Assembly (NCBI RefSeq): GCF_003711515.1 | Contig: NW_021167081.1 | Span: forward strand, 62,001 to 126,000 | Direction of reading: 5' to 3' | DNA length: 64,000 bases | From: Sodiomyces alkalinus F11 | Lineage: Eukaryota; Ascomycota; Sordariomycetes; Glomerellales; Plectosphaerellaceae | In this document: piece by piece, positions 27,622 to 39,034 of the stretch | How positions within the stretch are numbered: the stretch's first letter is position 1 | Layout of the letters: each line of letters starts with the position of its first letter | Notes under the pieces: generated by a model | Told to the model about the DNA's origin: nothing | What the model saw: the letters and a program-made list of their open reading frames with translations, nothing else | Database searches by the model: none | Position numbers and translations under genes: made by a program

Positions 27622-30447
27622 ATGGCAACTCCGTTCAAGCCTCCGCCTCTGCCTCCGTCTCGCCATGACGACTCGTCGTCCCCTTTCCCGACTCTCGACG
27701 AGATTCGGTTCGGGATTACCAAACCTTCCCGAAAACACGAAGAATTTGCGCGTTCATCTTCGCATCACACCCCGGTGCCAACCACCCACGCTGCGAGCTT
27801 CCTAACCACAAAGCAGACGCCAATCGACCTGGTGACGCCTGCCAGGTTACTACCCACGGAGCCCATCGACGACGACTATGAAGAGGACCCTGTTCAGGTG
27901 ATTCGGATCCCGGCACCTGGGACAAAGAAAGGCAGGCGGAAAGCGGGTTCTGGTAGACTCCGCGAGGTGAAGCCCAAACGACCGAAACCACCGACGGGGG
28001 AGGAGACGCCGGACAAGAAGCCCTGGAAGAAGTACAAGCCGAGCGAATCCCCCGAGTCGGAGGCTAGGTGTGGTAAAGCAAAGACAGGTCAAAGGAAGGA
28101 TAAGACGAGAAAGGCGTCGGAGGTGCGAAGCCATTACTTTCCCACGGTCAAGCCGAACAAGTCGAAAGAGTCCAACGAGTCGAACGGTGATCAGTCGGAG
28201 GTTCCGGCACCACAAATTGCCGATGCTGACGCTCCACTCGAGCTACCTCCAGCTTCTAAACGGAGGTTGGATTGGACACCCCCTCCGGCCGACAAACTCA
28301 TCAACCTTGACCCCGCGTCTTCGGATATTCGAGAGCTGGTATCATCTACGGCAAAGCACCCGAGCAATGACGCGTCAAAGGAGGTTTTTGGGCATTTCCT
28401 CGCCAAGTACGGCCGGGAGGAGGAACAAATCGAAGCGGCTGTAGTTGGTTCCTTGGAGGGAATACCAGAGATCTTCAAGAAGAGAAAACAACCCGAGCTA
28501 GCGGTCCCTGAGGGAACAGACACGTCACCGATCAAAAAAGCCCCCAAGAAGAAGAAGAAGCCCCGGACCATCACGGAACTGGCAACGGCGGCGTACGCTA
28601 GACCCGACGAGTCGGAGCAAGAACCGCCCACGGCATCTATTCTCGATTACGTCCAGCAGCAAGCCAACGCGGGAGACGCGGGCGCGAAAGCTACGAAGAA
28701 GCCGGGTAGGAAACCGACGAGGAGGAAAAATGGCAAGGCTGCGCCCCCCGAGCCCGTGCTGCTATCCCCGAACGCGGCGATTCGAGAGGTGGCCAAGCAG
28801 GATTTCGTGTTCGGAACGTCGAGTCAGCTGGCAAGGGAGCAGTCGCCGACGGTACTCAGAGACCTGCAAACGGCCCTTCGACTTTCCAACGAGGAGGCGT
28901 GCGAGGACGGCGACCCATTCGTGATCCCGATCCACAGCGATCCCTTCGAACCGGAACAACGCCGCCGGAAACTATGGGAAGTCGGCGCCCGGGATGAGGA
29001 CGGTGGGCTGCTGGACCTTGAGGTCATTAATCTCGTCGACACGCCCCTGGCGAAGGTGCCGCTGCCAGAGGATGATCCGTTTGGATATGTCGGCGATGCG
29101 AAACGCGTCATGTCCCTGCGGAGAGAGAGGTCTCTCTCGGTTCATGACGAGAGCTTTCCGGATGTGGACGTGCTTCTGAAGGACGCGTCAGCCGGTCGGA
29201 GAGAGGAAGGGGTCTCGGGCGAAAAAGCGGTCCCGAGTGCATCATCATTCCGTTCCTCGTTTTTGGTGCCGCGAGACCTGTCGAGGCCGAGTGCGACTGT
29301 TATGACTACAACCACGATTGCGACTACAAGCGCTGGCTCCGGCACAAAGCAGCTGTGCACTCCGCCGTATTCGGGCCAAACTGCGGGTGCTTCACAGACA
29401 TCTACATTGGCTCCGGCAGCTGCGCAGAAACTGGACACCTCGTCCAGCCATCCCGGACCGTCAACAACACAGACCACCAGTGCAGCAGCCGGCCCGGGAG
29501 TCCCACCGAAACCCAAGTACGAGCTATACACGGATTCGCAACTTTCTAGGGAGATCACATCCTACGGTTTCAAGCCGGTCAAGCGAAGGGCTGCCATGCT
29601 CGCACTGCTGGATCAATGCTGGGAAAGCAAGCATACCAGAGCTCGGGCGGCACTAAGCCCGCTTCCGTCGAACCGGTCGCTATCCACAACTTCGCAGAAG
29701 CAGCAGCAGCAGCAGCAGCACAAGGGAGCCGGCGCAACCGAGCCTACCAAGGCCACAGCTCCGCAACCGGCGGCGAAAAGACCACGGGGTCGACCACGTA
29801 AGGACAGTACTGCAAGCAAAAAAGCCCATGATGCGACAAAACCAAAACCGGGGACAAAGGCAGGCAGGGAGGCCAAGGCACCGGCTTCGGAAACGACAAC
29901 GGCAAAAACAGCAACGGTCGAACCTGTGCAGCCAGCAACGCCGACAAGGCCAAAGAGACGGACGGCCTCCTCGAGATGCAAGACGCAAAAGCCCGCAGCC
30001 GAGGTGATCGAAATACCGGACTCCGCGTCCGACAGCTCGGCGGCCCTGACGTGCTCGCCCGACGGGTCCTTCTCTTCACCGCCCGGGGTGGAGATCGTGT
30101 CGCTCTCGCTGGACGAGGAGACGGAAACGTCGCTGGTCCCGCCGGTCTCTTCTGCGGCGGCGGCGGCGGACCAGCAGCAGTCGGGGCTCATGCGGCATAT
30201 CACGCGGGCGATCAGGGACGCGCCTCCCAGCAAAGACCCGAGCCGGCCTTCGTGGCACGAGAAGATGCTCATGTACGACCCGGTGATTCTGGAAGATCTG
30301 GCGGCGTGGCTGAACTCGGGACAGCTGACCGGGGTGGGATACGATGGCGAGGTGTCGGCGTGGGAGGTGAAGCAGTGGTGCGAGTCGAAGAGTGTGTGTT
30401 GTCTCTGGCGGGTGAATGTGTCGGGCAAGGAGAGGAAGAGGTTTTGA
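27622..30447 (+). CDS. SLX4: Structure-specific endonuclease subunit SLX4
   Basis: One long exon, 941 residues from ATG at 27622 (MATPFKPPPLPPSRH); the frame is open further upstream but has no ATG there. Most of the protein is disordered, rich in Lys, Pro, Ser and Asp/Glu. Two conserved parts mark it as fungal SLX4: a SAP-like helix-extension-helix at about 631-667 (YELYTDSQLSREITSYGFKP) and the C-terminal SLX1-binding domain at about 881-941 (YDPVILEDLAAWLNSGQL, then YDGEVSAWEVKQWCE). SLX4 is the nuclear scaffold that activates SLX1 nuclease to cut branched DNA such as Holliday junctions and 5' flaps. A pair of AT-hook-like RPRGRPRKD and KRPKPP motifs fits DNA binding. A poly-Gln run sits near residue 693. 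Confidence 0.92.
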   Translation: MATPFKPPPLPPSRHDDSSSPFPTLDEIRFGITKPSRKHEEFARSSSHHTPVPTTHAASFLTTKQTPIDLVTPARLLPTEPIDDDYEEDPVQVIRIPAPGTKKGRRKAGSGRLREVKPKRPKPPTGEETPDKKPWKKYKPSESPESEARCGKAKTGQRKDKTRKASEVRSHYFPTVKPNKSKESNESNGDQSEVPAPQIADADAPLELPPASKRRLDWTPPPADKLINLDPASSDIRELVSSTAKHPSNDASKEVFGHFLAKYGREEEQIEAAVVGSLEGIPEIFKKRKQPELAVPEGTDTSPIKKAPKKKKKPRTITELATAAYARPDESEQEPPTASILDYVQQQANAGDAGAKATKKPGRKPTRRKNGKAAPPEPVLLSPNAAIREVAKQDFVFGTSSQLAREQSPTVLRDLQTALRLSNEEACEDGDPFVIPIHSDPFEPEQRRRKLWEVGARDEDGGLLDLEVINLVDTPLAKVPLPEDDPFGYVGDAKRVMSLRRERSLSVHDESFPDVDVLLKDASAGRREEGVSGEKAVPSASSFRSSFLVPRDLSRPSATVMTTTTIATTSAGSGTKQLCTPPYSGQTAGASQTSTLAPAAAQKLDTSSSHPGPSTTQTTSAAAGPGVPPKPKYELYTDSQLSREITSYGFKPVKRRAAMLALLDQCWESKHTRARAALSPLPSNRSLSTTSQKQQQQQQHKGAGATEPTKATAPQPAAKRPRGRPRKDSTASKKAHDATKPKPGTKAGREAKAPASETTTAKTATVEPVQPATPTRPKRRTASSRCKTQKPAAEVIEIPDSASDSSAALTCSPDGSFSSPPGVEIVSLSLDEETETSLVPPVSSAAAAADQQQSGLMRHITRAIRDAPPSKDPSRPSWHEKMLMYDPVILEDLAAWLNSGQLTGVGYDGEVSAWEVKQWCESKSVCCLWRVNVSGKERKRF

Positions 30448-31004
30448 GGGGGGTTGGCGACATTGGGTTACCCGGAATTATACCTTTGGAACTATGGGTT
30501 TCTGTATATGATCATTTTGCGTGGGAGAACTTTAGAGGTTGGTAAGAGTCGTCGTTCCGGGTATCGACGGTTGTCATGGTACGTACTGCATCGCATGTAC
30601 ACCCACTGTACACCACTGTACATATACTTTGTACATACAGCTTCAGGGGTTCAGAACGGACCTCGGCAAAAAAAAGTCCCCGCCATGAATCGCATTAATC
30701 CCAGCGAGCTGGAGTCCCAGGACTTGAATCCCCGTGATATTCGTACATATCATATAACCGAATGGAGGAGACATACTTCAATGGTCCCTGGTCTTCTCCC
30801 CCCAAAAACAACAACAGAAATATGTCTTTTAGATCACCGATCCGAAAGATATTAGCATCCGGTCTTTTGTCTTGTCCTCACTCAGGTATTGGTGTAACAG
30901 TAGTAGCAGCCTCATCTCATAGCCTCCAGCCCTCATCGCGCATCCCAACACGGTCACCGAGAGGACAACCTCACTTTTCACCGCTCCCTCGGCGCAACCA
31001 AATC
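30448..31004. other. Intergenic region
   Basis: 557 bp between SLX4 and the NUDT19-like gene, both on the plus strand. It holds the SLX4 3' end, TGTACA-rich words (30590-30640) and the next promoter. No TATA box or gene recognised. Confidence 0.5.
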
Positions 31005-32289
31005 ATGTCACAACAAAAAAGAGAAGCCTCAACTGGGTCAAAGGCGAAAAGACCTGTACCTGAACCCCGGCCTAGCTCAAGGTCTGTTAAAAAAAGAACA
31101 TTGAAAAAGAAATGGCTGCCCCTTACCATCACGACTCTCACTAACAAGCTTCTTCAGCATCGTCCTCCTCTCCCCCACCAACCAGGTCCTTCTCCTCCAC
31201 CGCGTGAAGACGTCAAAATCCTTCGCATCAGCCCATGTCTTCCCCGGCGGAAACCTCGACAGCTACCAAGACGGCACCATCCCCCCGGCTGATTCCCTCG
31301 AGCGCCACCAAGACGGCCCAGCCTACCGCCTCGGCGCCATCCGCGAATGCTTCGAAGAATCCGGCATCCTCCTAGCCACCCGCAAAAACGCAACAAAAAA
31401 AGACGACGTGTCATCGACCGCCAACGCCAACGCCGACGCCGACGACCGCGTCCTCGTCAGCCTCTCCCCCACCGAGCGCGACGCGGCCCGCAAACGCATC
31501 CACGCCAACGAAGTGCGCTTCGCCGACTGGGTCGCCTCCGTCGGCGGCGCGCCCGACCTCGACGGCCTGATCCCCTTCACGCGCTGGGTGACGCCCACCA
31601 ACGTGGCGCGGCGGTTCACGACCCAGATGTACCTCTACCTCATCCCGGACGTGTCGCTCTCCCCCTCGTCGTCGTCGTCGTCGTCGTCATCGTCCACGGC
31701 CGCCGAGGCGGCACGGCAGAGGGAGATCATCGTGGCGACGCCCGACGGCGGGGTGGAGCACACGGCTGCGCGGTTCGACGACGCGGCGGAGTGGATTGCC
31801 CAGGCGGATAGGGGGGAGATTATTTTGTTTCCGCCGCAGTACTACCTCTTACGGCTCGTTGCGCGGTTTTGCACCGGCGGCGGCGGGGGAGGGGACGCGG
31901 CGTCGCCGGCCGGGTTTGCGGCGCAACGAGAGCGGCTGTGCGCTTTCTTGAACAAAGTGCCCGCTTCGTCCTCGGAAAAGGGGGTCGGACAGCCCACGGC
32001 TCGGATCCCGTGGTCGGAGAAGGTGATGAGCCCTCATACCCTCTTCATTCGGAAGGGGGACGGGCGGATCGTCTTGGGTCTCGATAAGCCTGGTCCGGAG
32101 CTCAAGGACTCGGGCCGGGGCGGCGACTGGGATCATGTCGTCGTCGTGAGGTTTGCCAAGGATGGGCCGAGGGAGGTCGAGGTGCGAGGGCGGGAGGATG
32201 TGCTTAAGGAGGAGAGGGAGGCGGGGCACGGAGAGGGTGCTGCTGAAAACTCGGGAGGCTCTGGAGATGCTAAGAATAGCAAACTCTGA
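31005..32289 (+). CDS. Peroxisomal Nudix hydrolase, NUDT19-like (CoA/acyl-CoA diphosphatase)
   Basis: Two exons, 31005-31081 and 31158-32289, give 402 residues. The join restores EPRPSSSIVLLSPTNQVLLL, a family block; the branch site CACTAAC and TTCAG acceptor are good, but the donor GTCTGT is weak. After AHVFPGG (residues 51-57) a spacer of about 30 residues precedes the core REcfEEsGI (88-96), which carries the metal-binding glutamates; this split Nudix box is typical of NUDT19. Family members hydrolyse CoA and acyl-CoAs to phosphopantetheine and 3',5'-ADP. The last three residues are Ser-Lys-Leu, a canonical PTS1, so the enzyme should be peroxisomal, as for animal NUDT7/NUDT19. A poly-Ser run (about 181-190) lies in a loop. 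Confidence 0.88.
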
Positions 32290-34648
32290 GTCTTTTCCCC
32301 TTTTTTTCTCCTTTCCTTCCTTTTTCTTTCCTTTTTCTTTCCTTTTTCTTTCCTTTTCCCTTCTCTCTTGGACCTTCCCTTCGCTGCACAGCCTCCCCTC
32401 CTACCAGGCTGCGGGCGTTGCACCGTCGTTCCCCTGCCTACATGTAGCAACCACTCGGTCCCGACCCCCCTAGTCCTCAAGCTGGTAACACGACTGTCCG
32501 ATTACTGATAAATCATCCGCACCAGAATCGGGTCCATCAGCCATTACCGACCGATCGGGGTGCATATTGTCGCCTCATTGTCACCTACACCTCGTGGAGT
32601 GTTCGGAGGCGCAGCTTACTTATACTGTTATACGCCCGTCCCCTCGGACGAACACAAGCAGAAATGAAAATCATGGGGTAAAAATGGGGCGCGCACCAGA
32701 GACGATGAACGGGGGGCATGCGAAACTCCCCGACAAATGCGGCTCAACTTATCTGCCTACCTACCCACCTACCTACCTACCTACCTATGCAGGGTAAACC
32801 TTCATATCTACCCTTCCGCAGAACCCCGAGGACTCGCGCCGCTTCTCCACCCCGGCATCCTACTTTGGACCCCTTTCCTATCCGAAATATTCACCACCCC
32901 CCCCCCCCCCCCCTTTCCCCCGGGAGAGATGGGGGTGTATGAAGGAGACCAGTCGGCCGCAGGTGAATGGCATGACCGGACACACTGCGTCGTGGAACTG
33001 CATACGCCATTGGGTGGGAATAAGTTATCACCCCCCCCCCCTTGGGGGCCGCAGAGTGTTCATGCCCAGTGTGTCTGGTATTTCCTCCCCCACACCTACG
33101 GACCACAGACTGTTCAGTCAGTGGGACTGCGGATTGGGGGAAGTTATCTCATTATTCTCCATACCACATGGCTACTGGCTGGATCCCGAATCATCGGCAT
33201 GCCATCCGATATTATTTACGTTGCAATGCAGGAAAGGGTTGCCGGTCCTCGCAGCATAGTATCATGGAGTCTCCTTTCCTTGGTCCGCAGTTTTCAGTAC
33301 CTACGTGTCAACGCCTGAATAGAGAGAAATGGGATTATGGGAAGAAGGGGGACAAATGAAAAGGCCTTGGCTCAACTGTTTTGACCGGTGAACCATTCAC
33401 GACTTTCCTTCCGGGTGTCGATCGTCCTTATCCCCTCCATCGTCACGCTATGGGTATGGCTGGGTACCGCCGTTCCACTTTCTCGACCACACCTCATACC
33501 TGATATTGTTGTGGGTGGGACGGGATCCAGGAACCTCGAGAGCGTTTCCGCTATGAACCTCCCAGGTGGACAAGATCTGCTCTCGTCGGCGATTTTGGGC
33601 CTCATCGAGTCGCCGCTTTGGGTCCAATATGAACGTTCCATGAGTATCATCTGTCCTTGATACCTCGACCCTGTATTTCACCGGTTGTCGTTGACTTGGG
33701 AAAGCTGGGACATCACATGGGGGCCCGGGATGCGAATCAATGCACCTGTGCTTGCATTTGACAGTATCCGATGGTGCAAGTCATTGCGAGATTCGTGGCA
33801 TCTCTGATGGAACCAGACCGGCAGGAGGAATGGTATTCAGTTGATGCGCTTCGCTTGCTCTGCATATGCAGCAGCATGTCATGTTCTTTACCATTCTCAT
33901 GCCTGCCCATGTCCATGACCATGACCACGTCTGTCTTCTGCTCGGTCTCCTATTCTAGTCTTAGTCTGACTCTGAGTTCTCCTCAGCCGTTTCCCATCCG
34001 AAAACAAACAAATAAAAAAAAAGCCGTCTCTCGTTACATCCCATGTTGCATAGTCGCCACGCAGCGCGGGTGTCGAGTTGTACTACACTGCCCTTCCGCT
34101 ATACTTCATGTTTCCTTGGCACCATATCCGCGCAACCGGCGGCTAGGAACGACAAAGAGAAATCGCAAGGGGTTTGCGCTATCCATCGGGAGACGTGACG
34201 TTCACTTGACCGCCCCAGGTCTAACTTGTCGCTGTCCCCCTTCGGGTCTCTGTTCCATCCAGTAAGAATGGGTTGACCTACACGGCCAGTTAGAGACTCC
34301 TAAGCTGGTCTTTTCCTCTCTGGCGGACCGTTCGTGTGCCCCCCTGGGTCGATATGAAGAAGTATAAATATATCTGACATGGCCCCCGTTCTTCGCGAGA
34401 TGATGGAGCCTCCTATCGTATGGTCAGCCGAGCGCTGTAACAAGGCATTACTCTATCTAAGAAAGAAACAAAAAAAAAAAAAAGACGAATCCTCTTCATT
34501 GATTGTTGGGACCTCCTATTCCCAGACCTCCTATTCGCACCCGGTCCACTACGTCTTATCAAAGTCGACTTCCTCCATACGGAGACCGGGACTCGTCGGT
34601 CTACATACACTTGACCCCGTTTCGTCCTGCCCTTTCCCACAGACCACA
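32290..34648. other. Intergenic region with simple repeats
   Basis: About 2.4 kb. Contains TTTTTCTTTCC repeats (32305-32360), a CCTA tetranucleotide run (32755-32788), two poly-C runs (about 32896-32913 and 33029-33040) and many short frames without motif. A TATA box for the small gene at 34649 lies at 34363. No gene of normal size is supported. Confidence 0.5.
34363..34370 (+). promoter_or_regulatory. TATA box upstream of the small gene
   Basis: TATAAATA followed by TATC, 279 bp before the start codon at 34649. It is the only strong TATA element in this otherwise empty stretch. Confidence 0.45.
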
Positions 34649-34926
34649 ATGTCCAAGGACGACGCCGGACCAAAGAAGTATGAGCATCTTCATGTTGCAA
34701 ACCCGTTGTTGTCAACAAGAGACCAGCCCAGGCTAACAAGAGACCTCTCTGTAGACACGACAGAGAGAGCACGCCGATGATGGATGCGTGGCTCAATGAC
34801 GACCAGAACATTTCCGAGTATCTGTATTCCATGACCACCAACTCGAACTCGGATGCGACGACGGAGCAGAGCGAGGAGGGTGCGGGTGAGTCGGGGGGGA
34901 ACAACGAGGGAGATGCCCAGGGCTGA
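34649..34926 (+). CDS. Candidate small spliced gene, 66 residues, unknown function
   Basis: Two exons, 34649-34677 and 34755-34926. The intron is 77 nt with donor GTATGA, branch site GGCTAAC 18-20 nt before acceptor CTGTAG, and the joined frame encodes 66 residues. Exon 1 reads MSKDDAGPKK; exon 2 continues HDRESTPMMDAWLNDDQN, then ISEYLYSMTTNSNSD and an acidic, Gly/Asn-rich end (ESGGNNEGDAQG). The product is strongly acidic and probably disordered, with one short hydrophobic/aromatic patch (AWL...ISEYLYSM) that could bind a partner. No family recognised. Evidence is the fit of all three splice signals plus a TATA box; it could still be chance. Confidence 0.5.
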
Positions 34927-35972
34927 GCCTGAAAGTTGAAACCAATGCCCGTCCCTTGCGACCTAGGCTTTGACGCAATGTGTAATACGTTGTATGACCT
35001 TGAGCGTCTTGAAGTAGGTGGTGGCCTCGGCCCTCGGACTTTTCATTCACATGTCTACCTATTGGATCATCATTTCCACTCAAATGTCTTTATATATCGC
35101 GCGTGAAATTGGATATAAAAATATCGCGGTCTTTGCAGTCAGGCATCTCTGATATCGCCAAACTCCCTGGCTATGCACTTTGTTGTGTGTCGAAGTAAGT
35201 AGTCAAGATAGTTAAATTACCGAACCCTATGTTCGTCCATCTCATGGATACAGATATGGATAGGAAAACAGTCTTCTCTCCGGGTTCATTTGAACATACT
35301 ATACGCCCAAGTCGTTACCCCTAAGACACCCTGGTGGACGAGAGATGGATTGGTGAAGAGGATGATGTGAAGATAAGGCGTCCAGATGGTTGGGCTTGAC
35401 TTATAGTGTATGACAATGTACGACACTGTGCTTGCTAGGTATTTTATTACCGAAAAAGATAGACGCATACATATACACAGTCCATAGCACTGTAGCGCCG
35501 GACAGACCAATCAGGAGAGCTGTTGCCCCATAGCCATCGAAGGAGCTAGAAGGAGCTCGTCGTCAATTGCCCAACACGTTACTGTACGGAGTACACCCGT
35601 ACCGTACACCGTACACAGTACCTGGCAGGCAGGTACGAGGGACGGATAAGGTAGTGGGCAGCTTTTAGTTTTTCATCGTCGTCTTTCCTTTCCTTCCTTC
35701 TTCTCTTCCCACATCGTCTACCTTCATATTTGGCTGTGCTTGTTTCTCTACCAATTTTCTTTTCAAAGACAAACCGACAAACCCCAGAGTCATTTCGCGA
35801 GAGCACGTTTCTGAACGACAGAAGAATTCCCAACGGCAAATCGACCAAATCGACGACCTCTCCTGTGATCGTACCCCTCTTCTCTCCCATCATCTCCCAG
35901 CTTCTCAGCTTCTCAGCTTCTCAGCGCCAACCCCTCACCGCCAAACAATCAATCCTCCCTCTCCCTTGACCT
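34927..35972. other. Intergenic region and STI1 promoter
   Basis: About 1 kb. Has GTACGGAGTACACCCGTACCGTAC-type palindromes at about 35583-35620 and a CT-rich leader before the start at 35973, including AGCTTCTC repeats (35898-35925). I looked for heat-shock elements (nTTCnnGAAn) and saw no perfect one. Confidence 0.45.
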
Positions 35973-38022
35973 ATGGCGTCCGCAGACGAGCTCAAGGCTC
36001 TCGGCAATAAGGCCATTGCCGCAAAGAATTTCGACGAAGCCATGTAAGCTAGCATCCCCACCTGCTATCCACTGTCCGCTGTCCGCTGTCCGCTGTCCGC
36101 TGTCCGCTCTTCAATGCCAATGCCTGTGCCCTTCCTGTGCCCAAACGCTACCTTGAGCTAACCCCGACACCCCAGTGACAAGTTCACCCAGGCTATCGCT
36201 ATCGACCCTTCAAACCACATCCTCTACAGCAACCGCTCGGCCGCATATGCCTCCAAAAAGGAATGGAACAAGGCCCTAGAAGATGCCGAGAAGACCACCC
36301 AGCTGAAGCCCGACTGGGCCAAGGGCTGGGGCCGAAAAGGCACCGCACTATACGGCCAGGGCGACTACCTCGGTGCCCACGACGCCTACGAGGAGGGCCT
36401 CAAGCACGATCCCTCCAATGCCGGCCTCCAGAAGGACCTGGCCTCCACCAAGAGGGCCATGCAGCCAGAAGCCGGCGGTCCGGACATGGGCGGCGGCCTC
36501 GGCAACATGTTCAACGACCCCCAGCTGATCCAGAAGCTAGCCAGCAACCCCAAGACCAGCTCTTTCCTCGCCGACCCTTCCTTCATGACCAAGCTCCAGC
36601 AGATCCAGAAAAACCCCAACAGCCCCGATCTCTTCTCCGACCCCCGCATGCTGCAGGTTCTCGGCGTTCTCATGGGCGTCGACCTACAAATGCGCGACCC
36701 GTCTGACATGCCCGAGGCTGCTGGGACGGCGGCGAATGCTGGCCGCGAGGAGGAGATGACCGACGCACCAGAGCCCCCGCGTCCCGCCGCCCCACAGAAG
36801 GCCCGCGAGCCCGAGCCCGAGCCACAAGAGACCGAGGACGAAGAGGTGCTGGCCAAGAAAAAGGCCAAGGAGGAAGCCGACAAGGAGAAGGCCCTGGGCA
36901 CCGAGAACTACAAGAAGCGAAACTTTGACGACGCCATCGCCCACTACACCAAGGCCTGGGACCTGTTCAAGGACATCACCTACCTCAACAACCTCGGTGC
37001 CGCCCACTTCGAGAAGGGCGAGTACCAGGCCTGCATCGACACCTGTACCCAGGCCGTCGAAGAGGGCCGCACCATGTACGCCGACTTCAAGCTCATCGCC
37101 AAGAGCTACGCCCGCATCGGCGCCGCCTACGAGAAGCTGGGCAACCTCCAACTCGCCATCGAGAACTACAAGAAGTCGCTGACCGAGCACCGCACCCCGG
37201 ACGTCAACACCAAGCTGCGCGCCGCCGAGCGCAACCAGATCGAGCAGGCCCGCCTCGCCTACATCGACCCGGCCAAGGCCGAGGAGGCCCGCGAGGAGGG
37301 CAACCGCAAGTTCAAGGAGAACGACCTGCCGGGCGCCGTCGCCTCGTACAGCGAGATGATCAAGCGCGCCCCCGACGACCCCCGCGGCTACAGCAACCGC
37401 GCCGCCGCCTTCGTCAAGCTGATGGAGTTCCCCAGCGCCCTCGACGACTGCAACACCGCCATCAAGAAGGACCCCAAGTTCATCCGCGCCTACATCCGCA
37501 AGGCCCAGGTCTACTTCGGCATGCGCAAGTACTCCGAGTCGGTCGACGCCTGCAGCGAGGCCAAGCTCGTCGACCAGGAGCACCACAACGGCGCCAACAG
37601 CCGCGAGATTGACCAGCAGGAGCAGAAGGCCTTTGCCGCCATGTACTCGGCGCGGGAGAATGAGACGGAGGAGCAGACCAGGGAACGCTTGTCCAAGGAT
37701 CCTGAGGTCAGTTCTCTTTTTTTTTTCCTTTTTTTTTTCCCTTCCCCTCTCTCTCTCTCTCTCTTCTTTTTTTCTCTTGTTCCCCTCTTTTTTGTCCTTT
37801 TTACCCCCCTCCCTTCCCACCCTCTCCGCGAAATGGAAAACGAAGTGGCTAACACGACTGTCTCGGTAGATCATGAGTATTATGGCAGACCCCGTGATGC
37901 AGGCTATCCTACAACAAGCCCAATCCAACCCCGCCGCCCTGCAGGACCACATGAAGAATGCCGACGTCCGATCCAAGGTGCAAAAGTTGATCGCTGCAGG
38001 CGTCATTCGTGTCGGCCGATGA
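35973..38022 (+). CDS. STI1: Hsp70-Hsp90 organising co-chaperone Sti1/Hop
   Basis: Three exons, 35973-36043, 36176-37706 and 37870-38022, give 584 residues, the expected Sti1 length. The order is TPR1 (about 1-110; ELKALGNKAIAAKNFDEAI), DP1 (about 135-190; MFNDPQLIQKLASNPKT), a charged linker, TPR2A and TPR2B (about 260-510; LGTENYKKRNFDDAIAHY, then EEGNRKFKENDLPGAVASY) and DP2 (534-584; IMADPVMQAILQQAQSNP). It bridges Hsp70 and Hsp90 in the cytosol by gripping their EEVD tails and passes clients between them. The 163-nt second intron is very pyrimidine-rich and sits just before DP2, and the first intron includes a GTCCGCT tandem repeat (36076-36110). Confidence 0.96.
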
Positions 38023-39034
38023 AGACAACAGGAGGAGCCCCGATCGACAAGACTAAAAAAAAAGAAAACAAAAACGTGGAAAAATCATGATGAATTCAAG
38101 AGGAAAGAAATCAAAAAAAAAAAAAAAGACGGAGAACAACAACCACAAGGTCTCACCATATACGACCACCCGTCCTGTCACGATCACGAAACTCACGCAG
38201 CGGATGGTCACGTCTAATAGATGATCAGGTAAAATCCCATGATACCGTGTAACCCTTCATTTAATCCACCCTACATAGTGTTGGTAGTGGTTGCGCAGTG
38301 TGACCAATGAAGAGAGACATGTTGAAAACGAATCGAGTCTCGCGCCGAGCCGAAGCAAAGTCGATCCACGTGAACTGAGCGGTCCGCAACCTGATGATGG
38401 TGTGCCACATGACCACATTCTTTCTTCTTTTCCCCATGCATCAGCCATGGACGACGGGACGGGGCTGTAGTCGCAGCTTCGCCTCGCTCTACCCTACCGA
38501 GACAAGAGTTGATTCCCACCCTTGCCGATTTGCGACGAATACTGAACACCCTTGTCTTCGGGTTTGCCTTTTTTCGGGGTTTCCGCCAAATCAATGTACA
38601 CAGTGTACCGTAAAACCCTCGACTCGACTGCTGGATGCCTAGATACCCTTGGCTTTACCCATGGCTTTACCCATGGCTTTACTCAAGTAGGGCCAGCTGA
38701 CAAGGGTGGCTTCGTGTCGACTCATCACGAGTATATGACCATGGTCCCGCGATGGCATGGCCGCATCTCCTCAAGGACCAAAGTGCTCCACGTCTAGGAC
38801 GGGGGCATCTTTCCCTCGTGTTCTGTGTGTTCCCTCGGACCTTCAAATACTAACTGCCTCAACCAGAGAAACCGTAACTGTCCTGTCACCTATCAACATG
38901 TAGCTTCTCGAACACTTCTTCTGTACTCCGTTGCTTGTGTGTCCTCCCTTGGGCATTTGTACCTCGTTACTCTTTGCTTGCTTTCTATCTAAGTTCCTGT
39001 GCACAGAGAAGGATTGTTCACCAGCATAACTGGG
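38023..39034. other. Intergenic region
   Basis: About 1 kb between two plus-strand genes. A-rich tracts after the STI1 stop (38054-38068, 38112-38127) may be 3'-UTR. A CCATGGCTTTACC repeat occurs at 38652-38690. No gene recognised. Confidence 0.5.
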
